Assembly: GCA_036403035.1 (NCBI GenBank)
Contig: DASWRT010000129.1
Location: 1-11,053 of the forward strand
DNA length: 11,053 bases
Reading direction: 5' to 3'
DNA from: DASWRT01 sp036403035
GTDB taxonomy: Bacteria > Pseudomonadota > Alphaproteobacteria > ATCC43930 > CGMCC-115725
Shown: one piece after another, positions 1-6,503 of the stretch
How positions within the stretch are numbered: position 1 is the first letter of the stretch
Layout: each line of letters starts with the position of its first letter
Notes under the pieces: model-generated
What the model saw: the letters and a program-made list of their open reading frames with translations, nothing else
Told to the model about the DNA's origin: nothing
Databases searched by the model: none
Translations under genes and position numbers: made by a program

Positions 1-2004
1 GGCAACGGCCTGACCGCGACCTTCGACGTCCGGCTCAACGCCGACGGCTCGATCCGCACCGACGTCGAGATGGCCAACGACCTGGCGTACAACGCCAGCA
101 TCCACACCGTCACCTACGACGCCAAGTTCTCGGACGGCGGCCAGACGCTGTTCCAGGACAACAACATCGCGCAGATCCGCGACACCACCTGGCACGAGCA
201 GGTATGGAGCGGGGCGAAGGCGGCGGCGCCGGCCGACCATGTCGTCTACGACATGAACTACCTGGAGGCGACCGGGGCGATCCAGGGCTACGACCTGTCG
301 GTCGGCGTCTCGAGCAGCACGCTGGACGCGCAGGTGGCGGCGCTGGCGCAGGCGGACAACGGCCCGATGGGGGCGTCGCTGATCACCCAGTACATGGGCA
401 CGACCGGGATGCGCCCGGACATCGGCCCGACCACGGCGTGGGCGAGCGACTACCTGGTGAGCCAGGACCCGCGGGCGCAGGAGGTGATGCTGGCCGAGGC
501 CGACGCCGGCGGCTCGGTGCCGTGGCACTTCATCGACGACGCGACCGGTCAGCCGCTGCGCATCGACCAGCATCCGACCGAGTGGTCGGACCCGCGCGGC
601 ACGGGCAAGGACGCGCTGCCGTCGGCGACGTGGCAGCAGAGCGTCGGCAAGTGGGCGCTCGACGTGGCGCACCATGCCGACCTGGAGTACGTGGCGTACC
701 TGACGACCGGCGACCGCTACTACCTCGACGAGTTCAAGGCCGAGGCGGCGGGCATGCTGAGCACGGTGTGGCCGTACTACCGGCAGAACGGCGAGGGCAT
801 CGTGCTCGACGAGGGCACGCTGCAGGTGCGCGGGATGGCGTGGATGATGCGCGACCTGGTGAACGCGGCGTACATCCTGCCGGACAGCGATCCGCTGAAG
901 GGCTACTTCACGACGCTGGTGAACAACAACCTGGACTGGGTGATCCAGCACGACATGCAGCAGTTCGCGTCGAACGCGAAGGGCGACAACCCGGTCGGGT
1001 TCTTCGAGCCGCAGGGGGAGAACACGAGCGGTCCGTGGCAGGACGACTTCCTGGTGACGACGATCGCGTCGGCGGCGGAGAAGGGGTTCGGCGAGGCGGT
1101 TCTGGTGCTCGACTGGATGGACCAGTTCGTCTCGGGCCGGCTGATCGATCATCCGGGGTACGACGGCTCGACGCTGGGGATCCAGTACTACGTGATCACG
1201 ACCGACGCGCAGGGCCACGCGTTCCAGAGCTGGGCGGACTTCTACGCGGCGAACCAGTCGATCGTCGACGCCTACAAGCCGGGCGACGGGGCGAACAGCT
1301 ATGTGGCGAACGCCAAGGCGGCGCTGGCGGACATCATCTCGGTGACCGGGTCGGTGAACGCGATCGAGGCGTATGCGAACCTGATGGCGATGCCGCAGAT
1401 GCTCTCGGCGACCGGGAAGTTCGCGACGGACGCGACGTTCGACATCATCCCGAAGCTGTCGGACGGGCAGTACCTGCACAACAGCCAGGTTCAGATCGCG
1501 CCGTCCGACGGCAAGGACCACGTGCTGACCGGGGACGACCATGGCTCGCTGCTGCATGGCGGATCGGGGAACGACACGCTGGTCGGCGGCAAGGGGGTGA
1601 ACATCCTGATGGCCGGCGACGGCGGGCACGACGTTCTGCTCGGCAACGCGTCGGCGGACTACCTGTTCGGCGGCGGGTCGGCGGCGGCTCGGCTGTACGG
1701 GGCGGGCGGCGAGAACTACCTGAAGGGCGGCTCCGGGGTGGACACGTTCGTGTTCCGGACGACGGACGCGGCGCACGACACGGTGGTGAACTTCCAGGCC
1801 GGGGTGGATCACTTCGAGATCCAGGCGGCGGCGTCGGGGGACACACGGACGACGGCGGCGTCTCTGGTGGCCGGGGCGACGGCGGACGGGCAGGGCGACA
1901 GCATCCTGCATCTGGGTACGGCCGGCGGGCCGGTGCACGACGTCCTCCTCACCGGCATCGATCCCACCCACCTCAAGGCCGACTGGTTCCTCGTCACTCA
2001 CTGA
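1..2004 (+). CDS. Large secreted RTX calcium-binding protein with uncharacterised helical (toroid-like) domain, 5' end missing
   Basis: The frame is open from base 1, so the gene starts outside the window; the Met at base 70 lies inside a continuous beta-rich stretch and is probably not the start. 667 residues are visible. The first ~80 look like a beta-sandwich. Residues ~100-480 carry TGMRPDIGP, a segment with EVMLAEADAGGS, and HHADLEYVAYLTTGDRYYL followed by amphipathic helices. I recall this pattern from large uncharacterised secreted proteins of proteobacteria, and it is reminiscent of alpha/alpha-toroid polysaccharide lyases, but I see no catalytic set I can name. Residues ~515-585 are RTX nonapeptide-like repeats (GGSGNDTLVGG at 1558-1590, GGSGVDTFVF at 1726-1755). 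They are followed by the usual C-terminal beta domain ending in ADWFLVTH. Known for the family: export by a type I ABC transporter using an uncleaved C-terminal signal, with folding on extracellular calcium. No transporter gene is visible here. The RTX call is firm; enzymatic activity is unknown. Confidence 0.9.
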   Translation, partial: GNGLTATFDVRLNADGSIRTDVEMANDLAYNASIHTVTYDAKFSDGGQTLFQDNNIAQIRDTTWHEQVWSGAKAAAPADHVVYDMNYLEATGAIQGYDLSVGVSSSTLDAQVAALAQADNGPMGASLITQYMGTTGMRPDIGPTTAWASDYLVSQDPRAQEVMLAEADAGGSVPWHFIDDATGQPLRIDQHPTEWSDPRGTGKDALPSATWQQSVGKWALDVAHHADLEYVAYLTTGDRYYLDEFKAEAAGMLSTVWPYYRQNGEGIVLDEGTLQVRGMAWMMRDLVNAAYILPDSDPLKGYFTTLVNNNLDWVIQHDMQQFASNAKGDNPVGFFEPQGENTSGPWQDDFLVTTIASAAEKGFGEAVLVLDWMDQFVSGRLIDHPGYDGSTLGIQYYVITTDAQGHAFQSWADFYAANQSIVDAYKPGDGANSYVANAKAALADIISVTGSVNAIEAYANLMAMPQMLSATGKFATDATFDIIPKLSDGQYLHNSQVQIAPSDGKDHVLTGDDHGSLLHGGSGNDTLVGGKGVNILMAGDGGHDVLLGNASADYLFGGGSAAARLYGAGGENYLKGGSGVDTFVFRTTDAAHDTVVNFQAGVDHFEIQAAASGDTRTTAASLVAGATADGQGDSILHLGTAGGPVHDVLLTGIDPTHLKADWFLVTH

Positions 2005-2022
2005 CAGGCAGCGTAGCGCACG

Positions 2023-2057
2023 CGAAAGCCCCGCCGGGTTGCCCGGCGGGGCTTTCG
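2023..2057 (+). terminator. Perfect hairpin terminator after the RTX gene
   Basis: A 16-bp perfect inverted repeat (2023-2038 pairs with 2042-2057) closes on a 3-base TTG loop, starting 18 bases after the RTX stop codon. The stem has a GAAAG/CTTTC base and a GC-rich top, so the transcript carries A and U tracts inside the stem and not a separate U-run. This is common for intrinsic terminators in GC-rich proteobacteria. The symmetry would let it work on either strand. Confidence 0.88.
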
Positions 2058-2070
2058 TCATGGAGAAGTA

Positions 2071-2164
2071 GCGCTGTCGGTAGTGCGTGAGGCAGCGCAC
2101 TCGGCTCGGCGGCGATCACCCGCTCCTCGCTCGCCGCAGCAGGGGTAGCGAGAAATCGCGCTAC
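2071..2164 (+). other. Candidate structured leader or small RNA (three successive hairpins)
   Basis: The 234-base gap between the terminator and the methyltransferase start has no convincing gene. It contains three non-overlapping possible stems: 2071-2078 with 2091-2098 (8 pairs, one G-U); 2107-2115 with 2127-2136 (9 pairs, one bulged base); and 2145-2151 with 2156-2164 (7 pairs, a 2-base bulge, closed by a GAAA tetraloop). Competing helices also exist (2082-2087 with 2096-2101; 2126-2131 with 2147-2152). GC-rich DNA makes chance stems easily, so this is only a candidate. I match it to no known riboswitch. No clear promoter hexamers were seen. Confidence 0.2.
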
Positions 2165-2280
2165 ACGCTCCGTCCGCGTACCACCTGGAACCGTTCAGCC
2201 GGTAAACGAATCTTCACGCTATCGTGCGATTGCGGTGCTCCCGCTGGTGCGTCGCGCTCGCGGCATGGCAATCGCAAGGC

Positions 2281-2286
2281 AGGGAG
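2281..2286 (+). promoter_or_regulatory. Ribosome binding site of the methyltransferase gene
   Basis: AGGGAG lies 5 bases before the ATG at 2292. It decides the start against the earlier in-frame ATGs at 2235 and 2265, which lack such a site and would add residues unlike the conserved N-terminus of this methyltransferase type. Confidence 0.75.
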
Positions 2287-2291
2287 TTACC

Positions 2292-2951
2292 ATGGAATAC
2301 GGCAAGAACTGGAATCCGGCATCCTATTACCAGGATGACTCGGTCGCCGCGAACTACGACCGGCAACGTTTCACCAGTCTCGCCGGGCGGGTCTTCGATC
2401 GCCTTGAGAAGCGTGTATTAGGAATGGCGTTCGCAGGAGTGGCGACCGGGGCCGTGATCGGTGACGTGCCGTGTGGGACGGGGCGGCTCGCCGAATCTTT
2501 ACTCGGCCAGGGCTTTCGAGTGCTCGGCATAGATATCTCGCCGCAGATGCTATCCGTGGCGCGCGGAAAGCTGGCGCGTTTCGGGGATCGCTTCCAATCG
2601 CGAGTATGCGACGCCCGGGCGCTCGCGCAGGAGGGCATCCGTTTCGACGCGGCTTTGTGCGCTCGCGTGCTGATGCATTTCCCGCTTGCCGAACAGATCC
2701 AGTTCTTACGGAACGTCGCCCAGGTGACGTCCGGCCGGATCGTTTTCACTCAGGGCCTCAATACACCGTACCATCGGCTCCGCCGCATGGCGAAGCGGCT
2801 GCTGGGGCACCAGAACCCCGCGGTCTATCCCGTCACACCGGCTGAACTCGATCGGCTCATCCGGGAGGCCGGCCTGCGCGAGGTCCGGCGCTACCGGGTC
2901 GTGCCGATCATCAGCGAGGCGGTGATCGTCGTTACAGAGCGGGCGGCATAG
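2292..2951 (+). CDS. Class I SAM-dependent methyltransferase
   Basis: 219 residues, close to the size of a lone Rossmann-fold methyltransferase (Methyltransf_11/25 type). The N-terminal stretch has the pattern YYQDDSVAANYD then RVFDRLEKR. SAM-binding motif I is GDVPCGTGR (residues 57-65) and the acidic end of strand 2 is GIDIS (79-83). DAALCARVLMHFP (119-131) marks the strand 4 region, and a VTPAELDRLIREAGL segment sits near the C-terminus. It presumably transfers a methyl group from S-adenosylmethionine to a cytoplasmic small molecule or glycan precursor; the acceptor cannot be read from the sequence. It has its own ribosome binding site. Its 3' end overlaps the convergent kinase gene by 20 bases. 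Three TTA leucine codons (2418, 2499, 2706) stand out in so GC-rich a region and may hint at separate ancestry. Its place beside acyltransferase and kinase genes suggests glycan or envelope tailoring, which is inference. Confidence 0.9.
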   Translation: MEYGKNWNPASYYQDDSVAANYDRQRFTSLAGRVFDRLEKRVLGMAFAGVATGAVIGDVPCGTGRLAESLLGQGFRVLGIDISPQMLSVARGKLARFGDRFQSRVCDARALAQEGIRFDAALCARVLMHFPLAEQIQFLRNVAQVTSGRIVFTQGLNTPYHRLRRMAKRLLGHQNPAVYPVTPAELDRLIREAGLREVRRYRVVPIISEAVIVVTERAA

Positions 2952-3984
2952 CCGGGCGTTTCCGATAAGCCGCGGGCGGTTGCGATGCCGCCGCCGCCCG
3001 CGCGAGTTCGCGGGTCAATCCCGCGACGACGTGCTTGAAGGACCAGTCCCCGATCCTGGCGAGCGGTCCTCGGCCGCTCCAATGGTGACGCCGCAGCGAC
3101 AGGCGCAGCGCGTTTTGCAGCCGTACCCACGCGAGCACGGCGGCCGGGATTGTCCCGCCGTTTTCGGCATAGCCCTGGAGAAACGCGCGCTCGAACGCGC
3201 CGACGCGGATCAGTCGGTAAAGCCCGCGCGGGCGGAAGAAGAGAAGCCTCAGATGATTGAGGAACTGCGCCAGATCGTTGGTGACTGCGTCCTCATGCCT
3301 TAGTTCGATGTCGACCGCGACAAGGCGGGAGCCGGAGACGATGAAATTCTCCGCCTTGCAGTCGCCATGGCTGGCAGCTCGGGATACATGCGACCTGTGC
3401 AGGTTCGCCGCGGACTGCCGCAGGAGCGCGACGGCGCTCTTGGAAACCGCATCGAGCTTGGCCCCGGCGGTTGCATCGTCGATGTGCCCAAGCAGCAGAT
3501 CGGTGTCGACCGGCCGGTCCTGCACGGCGGACTTGCGGTGCAAAGTCGCCAGCCATCGGCCGGCCCACGCCGCGTGCCACAGGGCGTCGGTGTTGGACAA
3601 CCGGTGATCCAGCAGGCGCGCGGCGAGCGTCGGCCCGTCGACCCATTCGGCGACGATCAGACCCTCTTCCTCGACCACGTCCAGGGCACGCGCCGCCGCG
3701 CAGTCCGCTGCGTCGCCGAGCAGCTCGTTCGCCTGCGTCAGAGCCTCGAAACCGCGGCGCGCCTCGTCGCCGGATGGTGCGTCGGTGGCCGGGTCGATGC
3801 ACAGCTTGATCGCCACCGGCGTCGGATAGGCGCCGCCGTCGCCGCGAAAGACCCGGGACCAGCGTTGCGTCGCAATCGGGCCGGCGACGCGCAGCGTCGT
3901 CGCATCTTGTCGTCGCGCCGTGATGCGCGACCGGATGATTTCATGGATCCCGTCGGCGTCGGGTAAGGGCCGTCGGTCGGACAT
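2932..3984 (-). CDS. APH/lipopolysaccharide-kinase-like phosphotransferase
   Basis: 350 residues with a protein-kinase-like fold of the aminoglycoside phosphotransferase / LPS kinase type. The ATP-anchoring lysine is probably K60 in PVAIKLC. A hinge-like segment VAEWVDGPTL spans 111-120. The catalytic loop is HGDCKAENF (206-214; H206, D208, K210, N213), and the metal-binding Asp is D225 in AVDIE, with DIE in place of the DFG of protein kinases, as is usual for APH-fold enzymes. All expected active-site residues are present, so it should be active. The acceptor could be a sugar, lipid A/core residue or other small molecule. No signal peptide is seen; the C-terminus is Arg/Ala-rich and basic. 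The ATG at 3984 has only a weak ribosome binding site. It lies 42 bases after the acyltransferase gene on the same strand and is likely co-transcribed with it. Its 3' end overlaps the convergent methyltransferase. Confidence 0.83.
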   Translation of the reverse strand: MSDRRPLPDADGIHEIIRSRITARRQDATTLRVAGPIATQRWSRVFRGDGGAYPTPVAIKLCIDPATDAPSGDEARRGFEALTQANELLGDAADCAAARALDVVEEEGLIVAEWVDGPTLAARLLDHRLSNTDALWHAAWAGRWLATLHRKSAVQDRPVDTDLLLGHIDDATAGAKLDAVSKSAVALLRQSAANLHRSHVSRAASHGDCKAENFIVSGSRLVAVDIELRHEDAVTNDLAQFLNHLRLLFFRPRGLYRLIRVGAFERAFLQGYAENGGTIPAAVLAWVRLQNALRLSLRRHHWSGRGPLARIGDWSFKHVVAGLTRELARAAAASQPPAAYRKRPAMPPAL

Positions 3985-4026
3985 CAGCGCACCGGATCGG
4001 AAGGACGTGCGGTGATACCCGGTCTG

Positions 4027-5169
4027 TCATCGTACTGAAACAGATTTCCCGGCGCGCCGGAGGGAACTCACCCGCCGCGCCGCCTTCCGGACCCATCGCC
4101 GGATGCCCGGCCGCTCCAGCGAGAGCCACGCCATCGTCTCCGTCCCGGTCGAGAGCTGGCGCTTCAGCTGGTTGTCGCCGGCCAGGAAGTCGTATGCCGT
4201 GTCGCCCATCCGGCATGCCCGCTCGATCGCCAGCCAGTGGCAGAGCATGCCGGGTCTCGCCTTCGGCAGCAGCGCGTAGTCGAAGCCGCTCTGATAAGCA
4301 TAGACCCGGCCGCGGTAGCGGAAATTGTAGAGATAGCCGACCGTTTCCCGGCCGGCCGTCACGTGCAGCAGGTCGATCGTCCCGTCGCCGAAATGCCGCT
4401 CGATCAGGGCGCGGTGGAACCGCTCGAACGCGTCCGACGAGAATGCGCCGTCGATGCCGCGTCCACGCCAATACTCCTGGTGCAGCGGCTTGAGCGCCGA
4501 GAGGAACGTCTGCGCCTCCTCCGCCGTGGCGGCCGTGTCGACGGATACCGGGCCGAACGCGGCGGCGAAGGCGCGTGACGCGCGGCGGACCTGCTGGCGC
4601 GAGTTGGCGCTGAGCAGGCGATCGACGGAGCCGCCGCCGCCGCCGTCCTGCCCCGGCAGGCGAAGGACGTAGCTCGGCTGGGCGCGCTCGATCCAGAGCC
4701 GCCAGCCGGGCGGCGGCGGTGCGCTGGTCTGCCGTTCGTCGACGCCGCCGAGGACGAGCCGGGTAAAGCCGCCGGCGCCGGCGAGCGCCGCGACCGCGGC
4801 GTGCAATGCCGTTTCCTCATGGTCCGGGTTGGCCAGCAGCCCGTTCCACTCGATCGCGATCCTATCGAGCGGCGGGATGCCGGTCTCGTGGAGCCAACCG
4901 GTCCGCGAGCGAAGCGGGAACGGGCCTTCGGTCCGGACCGCCAGGATGCCGAGCGCCACGGTGCCGCCGTCGTCATGGCGCACCCGCACGAGCCGCGCAT
5001 CGGCGCCCGGCGGCAGGACGTGGTCGATCCATGTTCCGACCCACGCCCAGGAACGGAAGAAGGGCGGCCGGCTCCGAGCCTCCAGATCGAGCCACTCCCG
5101 CCGCAGCGACGCGCGGTCGGCCGGCAGCTTCTCCATCTCGGTCCGATAGGGGGCGCCGTCGTCATACAC
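4027..5169 (-). CDS. GNAT-fold acyltransferase, CelD/BioF2-like (Acetyltransf_6)
   Basis: 380 residues from a GTG start, the usual size for CelD/BcsL-like proteins (COG5653), which are built from two GNAT-like halves. The N-terminal half has FFRSWAWVGTWIDH (37-50), typical of the family. The C-terminal half carries RQQVRRASR (191-199), YLYNFRYRGRVYAYQSGFD, then PGMLCHWLAIERA and YDFLAGDNQLKRQLS (326-340), the hallmark end of the acyl-CoA-binding half. A glycine run (about 176-180) marks a flexible linker. The family is linked to exopolysaccharide and cellulose loci and is thought to acylate sugars or precursors in the cytoplasm; the substrate here is unknown. The GTG at 5169 has AAGGT 9 bases upstream; the alternative ATG at 5136 lacks a clear site. 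It is first in a probable two-gene unit with the kinase, and is divergent from a second GNAT-fold gene. Confidence 0.86.
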   Translation of the reverse strand: MYDDGAPYRTEMEKLPADRASLRREWLDLEARSRPPFFRSWAWVGTWIDHVLPPGADARLVRVRHDDGGTVALGILAVRTEGPFPLRSRTGWLHETGIPPLDRIAIEWNGLLANPDHEETALHAAVAALAGAGGFTRLVLGGVDERQTSAPPPPGWRLWIERAQPSYVLRLPGQDGGGGGSVDRLLSANSRQQVRRASRAFAAAFGPVSVDTAATAEEAQTFLSALKPLHQEYWRGRGIDGAFSSDAFERFHRALIERHFGDGTIDLLHVTAGRETVGYLYNFRYRGRVYAYQSGFDYALLPKARPGMLCHWLAIERACRMGDTAYDFLAGDNQLKRQLSTGTETMAWLSLERPGIRRWVRKAARRVSSLRRAGKSVSVR

Positions 5170-5175
5170 GAAAAT

Positions 5176-5194
5176 TTGACCTTACCGTCGTCAA
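5176..5194. promoter_or_regulatory. Dyad TTGAC-N9-GTCAA in the divergent intergenic region
   Basis: The 102 bases between the divergent acyltransferase genes (5170-5271) must hold control signals for both. The left part is AT-richer than its surroundings and includes the inverted repeat TTGAC (5176-5180) / GTCAA (5190-5194). The repeat overlaps the likely ribosome binding site of the minus-strand gene. TTGACC at 5176 resembles a -35 box, but no good -10 box follows at 16-18 bases. It could be an operator; confidence is low. Confidence 0.25.
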
Positions 5195-5271
5195 CTCGCT
5201 TTTCTTCTTGCGGCGCCGCGCTTCACCGGGTGCAGTCGCCGCGCCCTCGACCTGCGAGCCGACCCGCCTCG

Positions 5272-6375
5272 ATGACGACCCTGCTGATCGATCCCGATTT
5301 CTCGGCTTTGCCCGGCGAGGTCTCGCACGTTTTCGAGAGCGCCGCCACACGCAGCTTCTTCAATCACCCGCACTGGTATCGTGTCTTCGCCGAAACCGTT
5401 GCGCAACCGGAACGGCGGCAGGTGCGGCTCTACGCGGCACAAGGCGTCGCTCTGGTGCTGGCGGCGACGGCACAGCCCGGCGGGGAGCGGTCGCTCGCCG
5501 GTCTCGCGAACTACTACAGCTGCGAGCATGAGCTGCTGCGTGCGCCGGACGCGCTGCCCGGCGGGGCCGTGGAGCTGTTGCGCGGGATCCTCGCCGAGCG
5601 TCCGCGCTGGGAAGCGCTGCGCTTCACCGCGCTCGACGATCCCGGCGCGCAGGCGCTCGGCGGCGCCTTGCGCGCCGCGGGACTGGCCGTGCGGCGCCGG
5701 CCGGCGTTCGGGACGTGGTACGAGGAAACCGCCGGCCTCGGCTTTGCCGAGTACGTCGCGCAGCGTCCGTCGATGCTGGTCAACACGTGGCGGCGCAAGC
5801 GCAACAAGCTGGCCAAGGCGCAGCGCAGCGCGATTACCGTCTTCGACGGCGGCGGGACCGACGGCGTCGAGACCGCCGTCGCCGCGTACGAAACCGTCTA
5901 TCGCAACAGCTGGAAGGGACAGGAGCCGTATCCGCGCTTCATGCCGGCGCTGATCCGCGCGGCGGCGCAGCTCGGCGCGCTGCGCCTCGGCGTCGTCGAG
6001 GTCGACGGCGTGCCGGCGGCGGCGCAGGTCTGGATCGTCTGGCAGGGACGGGCGACGATCTACAAGCTCGCGCACGACGAGCGGTTCGACGATTTGTCGC
6101 TCGGCACGATCCTGACGATGCACATGATGGAGCACGTGCTGGAACGGGACCGGCCGCGCGAAGTCGATCTCGGGCGCGGCGACGATCCATACAAGAAGCT
6201 GTGGCTGCCGAAACGCCGGCAATGCTGGGACCTCCACGCCGCCAACCCGCGGACGCTCGGCGGTCTGCGCCTCGCGGCGCGCTTTGCCGGCGCCGAGATC
6301 AAGGCACGGCTGCGAAGCCGCGGAGGACGGGATATGACCTCGGTCGGGGATGCCGCCGTACCGGCAGGGCGATAA
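5272..6375 (+). CDS. Second GNAT-fold acyltransferase (BioF2-like / FemAB-like)
   Basis: 367 residues. The ATG at 5272 gives MTTLLIDPDF, a natural N-terminus. The open frame further upstream (to 4801) only shadows the opposite-strand acyltransferase, and an in-frame GTG at 5230 would add a Pro/Arg-rich tail. No strong ribosome binding site precedes either. Visible family marks are FFNHPHWYRVFAE (29-41), MLVNTWRRKRNKLAKAQR (168-185, the basic helix typical of Acetyltransf_6/BioF2-like proteins), IYKLAHDERFDDLSLGT (263-279) and EVDLGRGDDPYKKLW (297-311), the last two forming the conserved acyl-CoA-site half. Related exosortase-linked FemAB/GNAT proteins occur in exopolysaccharide loci, so N- or O-acylation of a sugar or amino acid is plausible, but the substrate cannot be read. 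It is distantly related to, and divergent from, the minus-strand acyltransferase; the two differ too much to be a recent duplication. Confidence 0.85.
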   Translation: MTTLLIDPDFSALPGEVSHVFESAATRSFFNHPHWYRVFAETVAQPERRQVRLYAAQGVALVLAATAQPGGERSLAGLANYYSCEHELLRAPDALPGGAVELLRGILAERPRWEALRFTALDDPGAQALGGALRAAGLAVRRRPAFGTWYEETAGLGFAEYVAQRPSMLVNTWRRKRNKLAKAQRSAITVFDGGGTDGVETAVAAYETVYRNSWKGQEPYPRFMPALIRAAAQLGALRLGVVEVDGVPAAAQVWIVWQGRATIYKLAHDERFDDLSLGTILTMHMMEHVLERDRPREVDLGRGDDPYKKLWLPKRRQCWDLHAANPRTLGGLRLAARFAGAEIKARLRSRGGRDMTSVGDAAVPAGR

Positions 6376-6458
6376 GGTACTGTCCCGGCAACACGGGGCG
6401 GAAGCTGAGGTGGGAATTGGACGGCATCGGACGACGACGGTGTGAGGCGGAGTCCGGC

Positions 6459-6474
6459 GGCGCCGGGCGGCGCC
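6459..6474. other. Short GC hairpin between the acyltransferase and the lipoprotein gene
   Basis: GGCGCC occurs at 6459-6464 and again at 6469-6474 around a GGGC loop, giving a 6-bp all-GC stem within the 128-base gap 6376-6503. There is no U-run. It could be a weak terminator of the acyltransferase transcript or a chance GC palindrome. Nothing else supportable was seen in this gap. Confidence 0.25.
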
Positions 6475-6503
6475 AACAGCGGTGGCTCATAGGGCGCCTT
6501 GCC

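Noticed and set aside
204..2090. Long plus-strand frame over the RTX gene
   Set aside because: It is Arg/Gly-rich low-complexity translation of the wrong frame; the RTX frame carries the recognisable repeats.
3367..3966. 199-codon plus-strand frame opposite the kinase
   Set aside because: The kinase frame has a complete catalytic loop; this frame shows nothing recognisable.
5176..5204. Sigma-70 promoter starting with TTGACC
   Set aside because: The matching -10 position reads CTTTTC, too far from the consensus to call a promoter.
4801..5271. Upstream open extension of the plus-strand acyltransferase
   Set aside because: It is antisense to the opposite-strand acyltransferase, is Arg/Pro-rich without family similarity, and the family N-terminus begins at 5272.
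5191..6237. 348-codon antisense frame over the second acyltransferase
   Set aside because: No family resemblance and no start signals; the plus strand holds conserved GNAT motifs.
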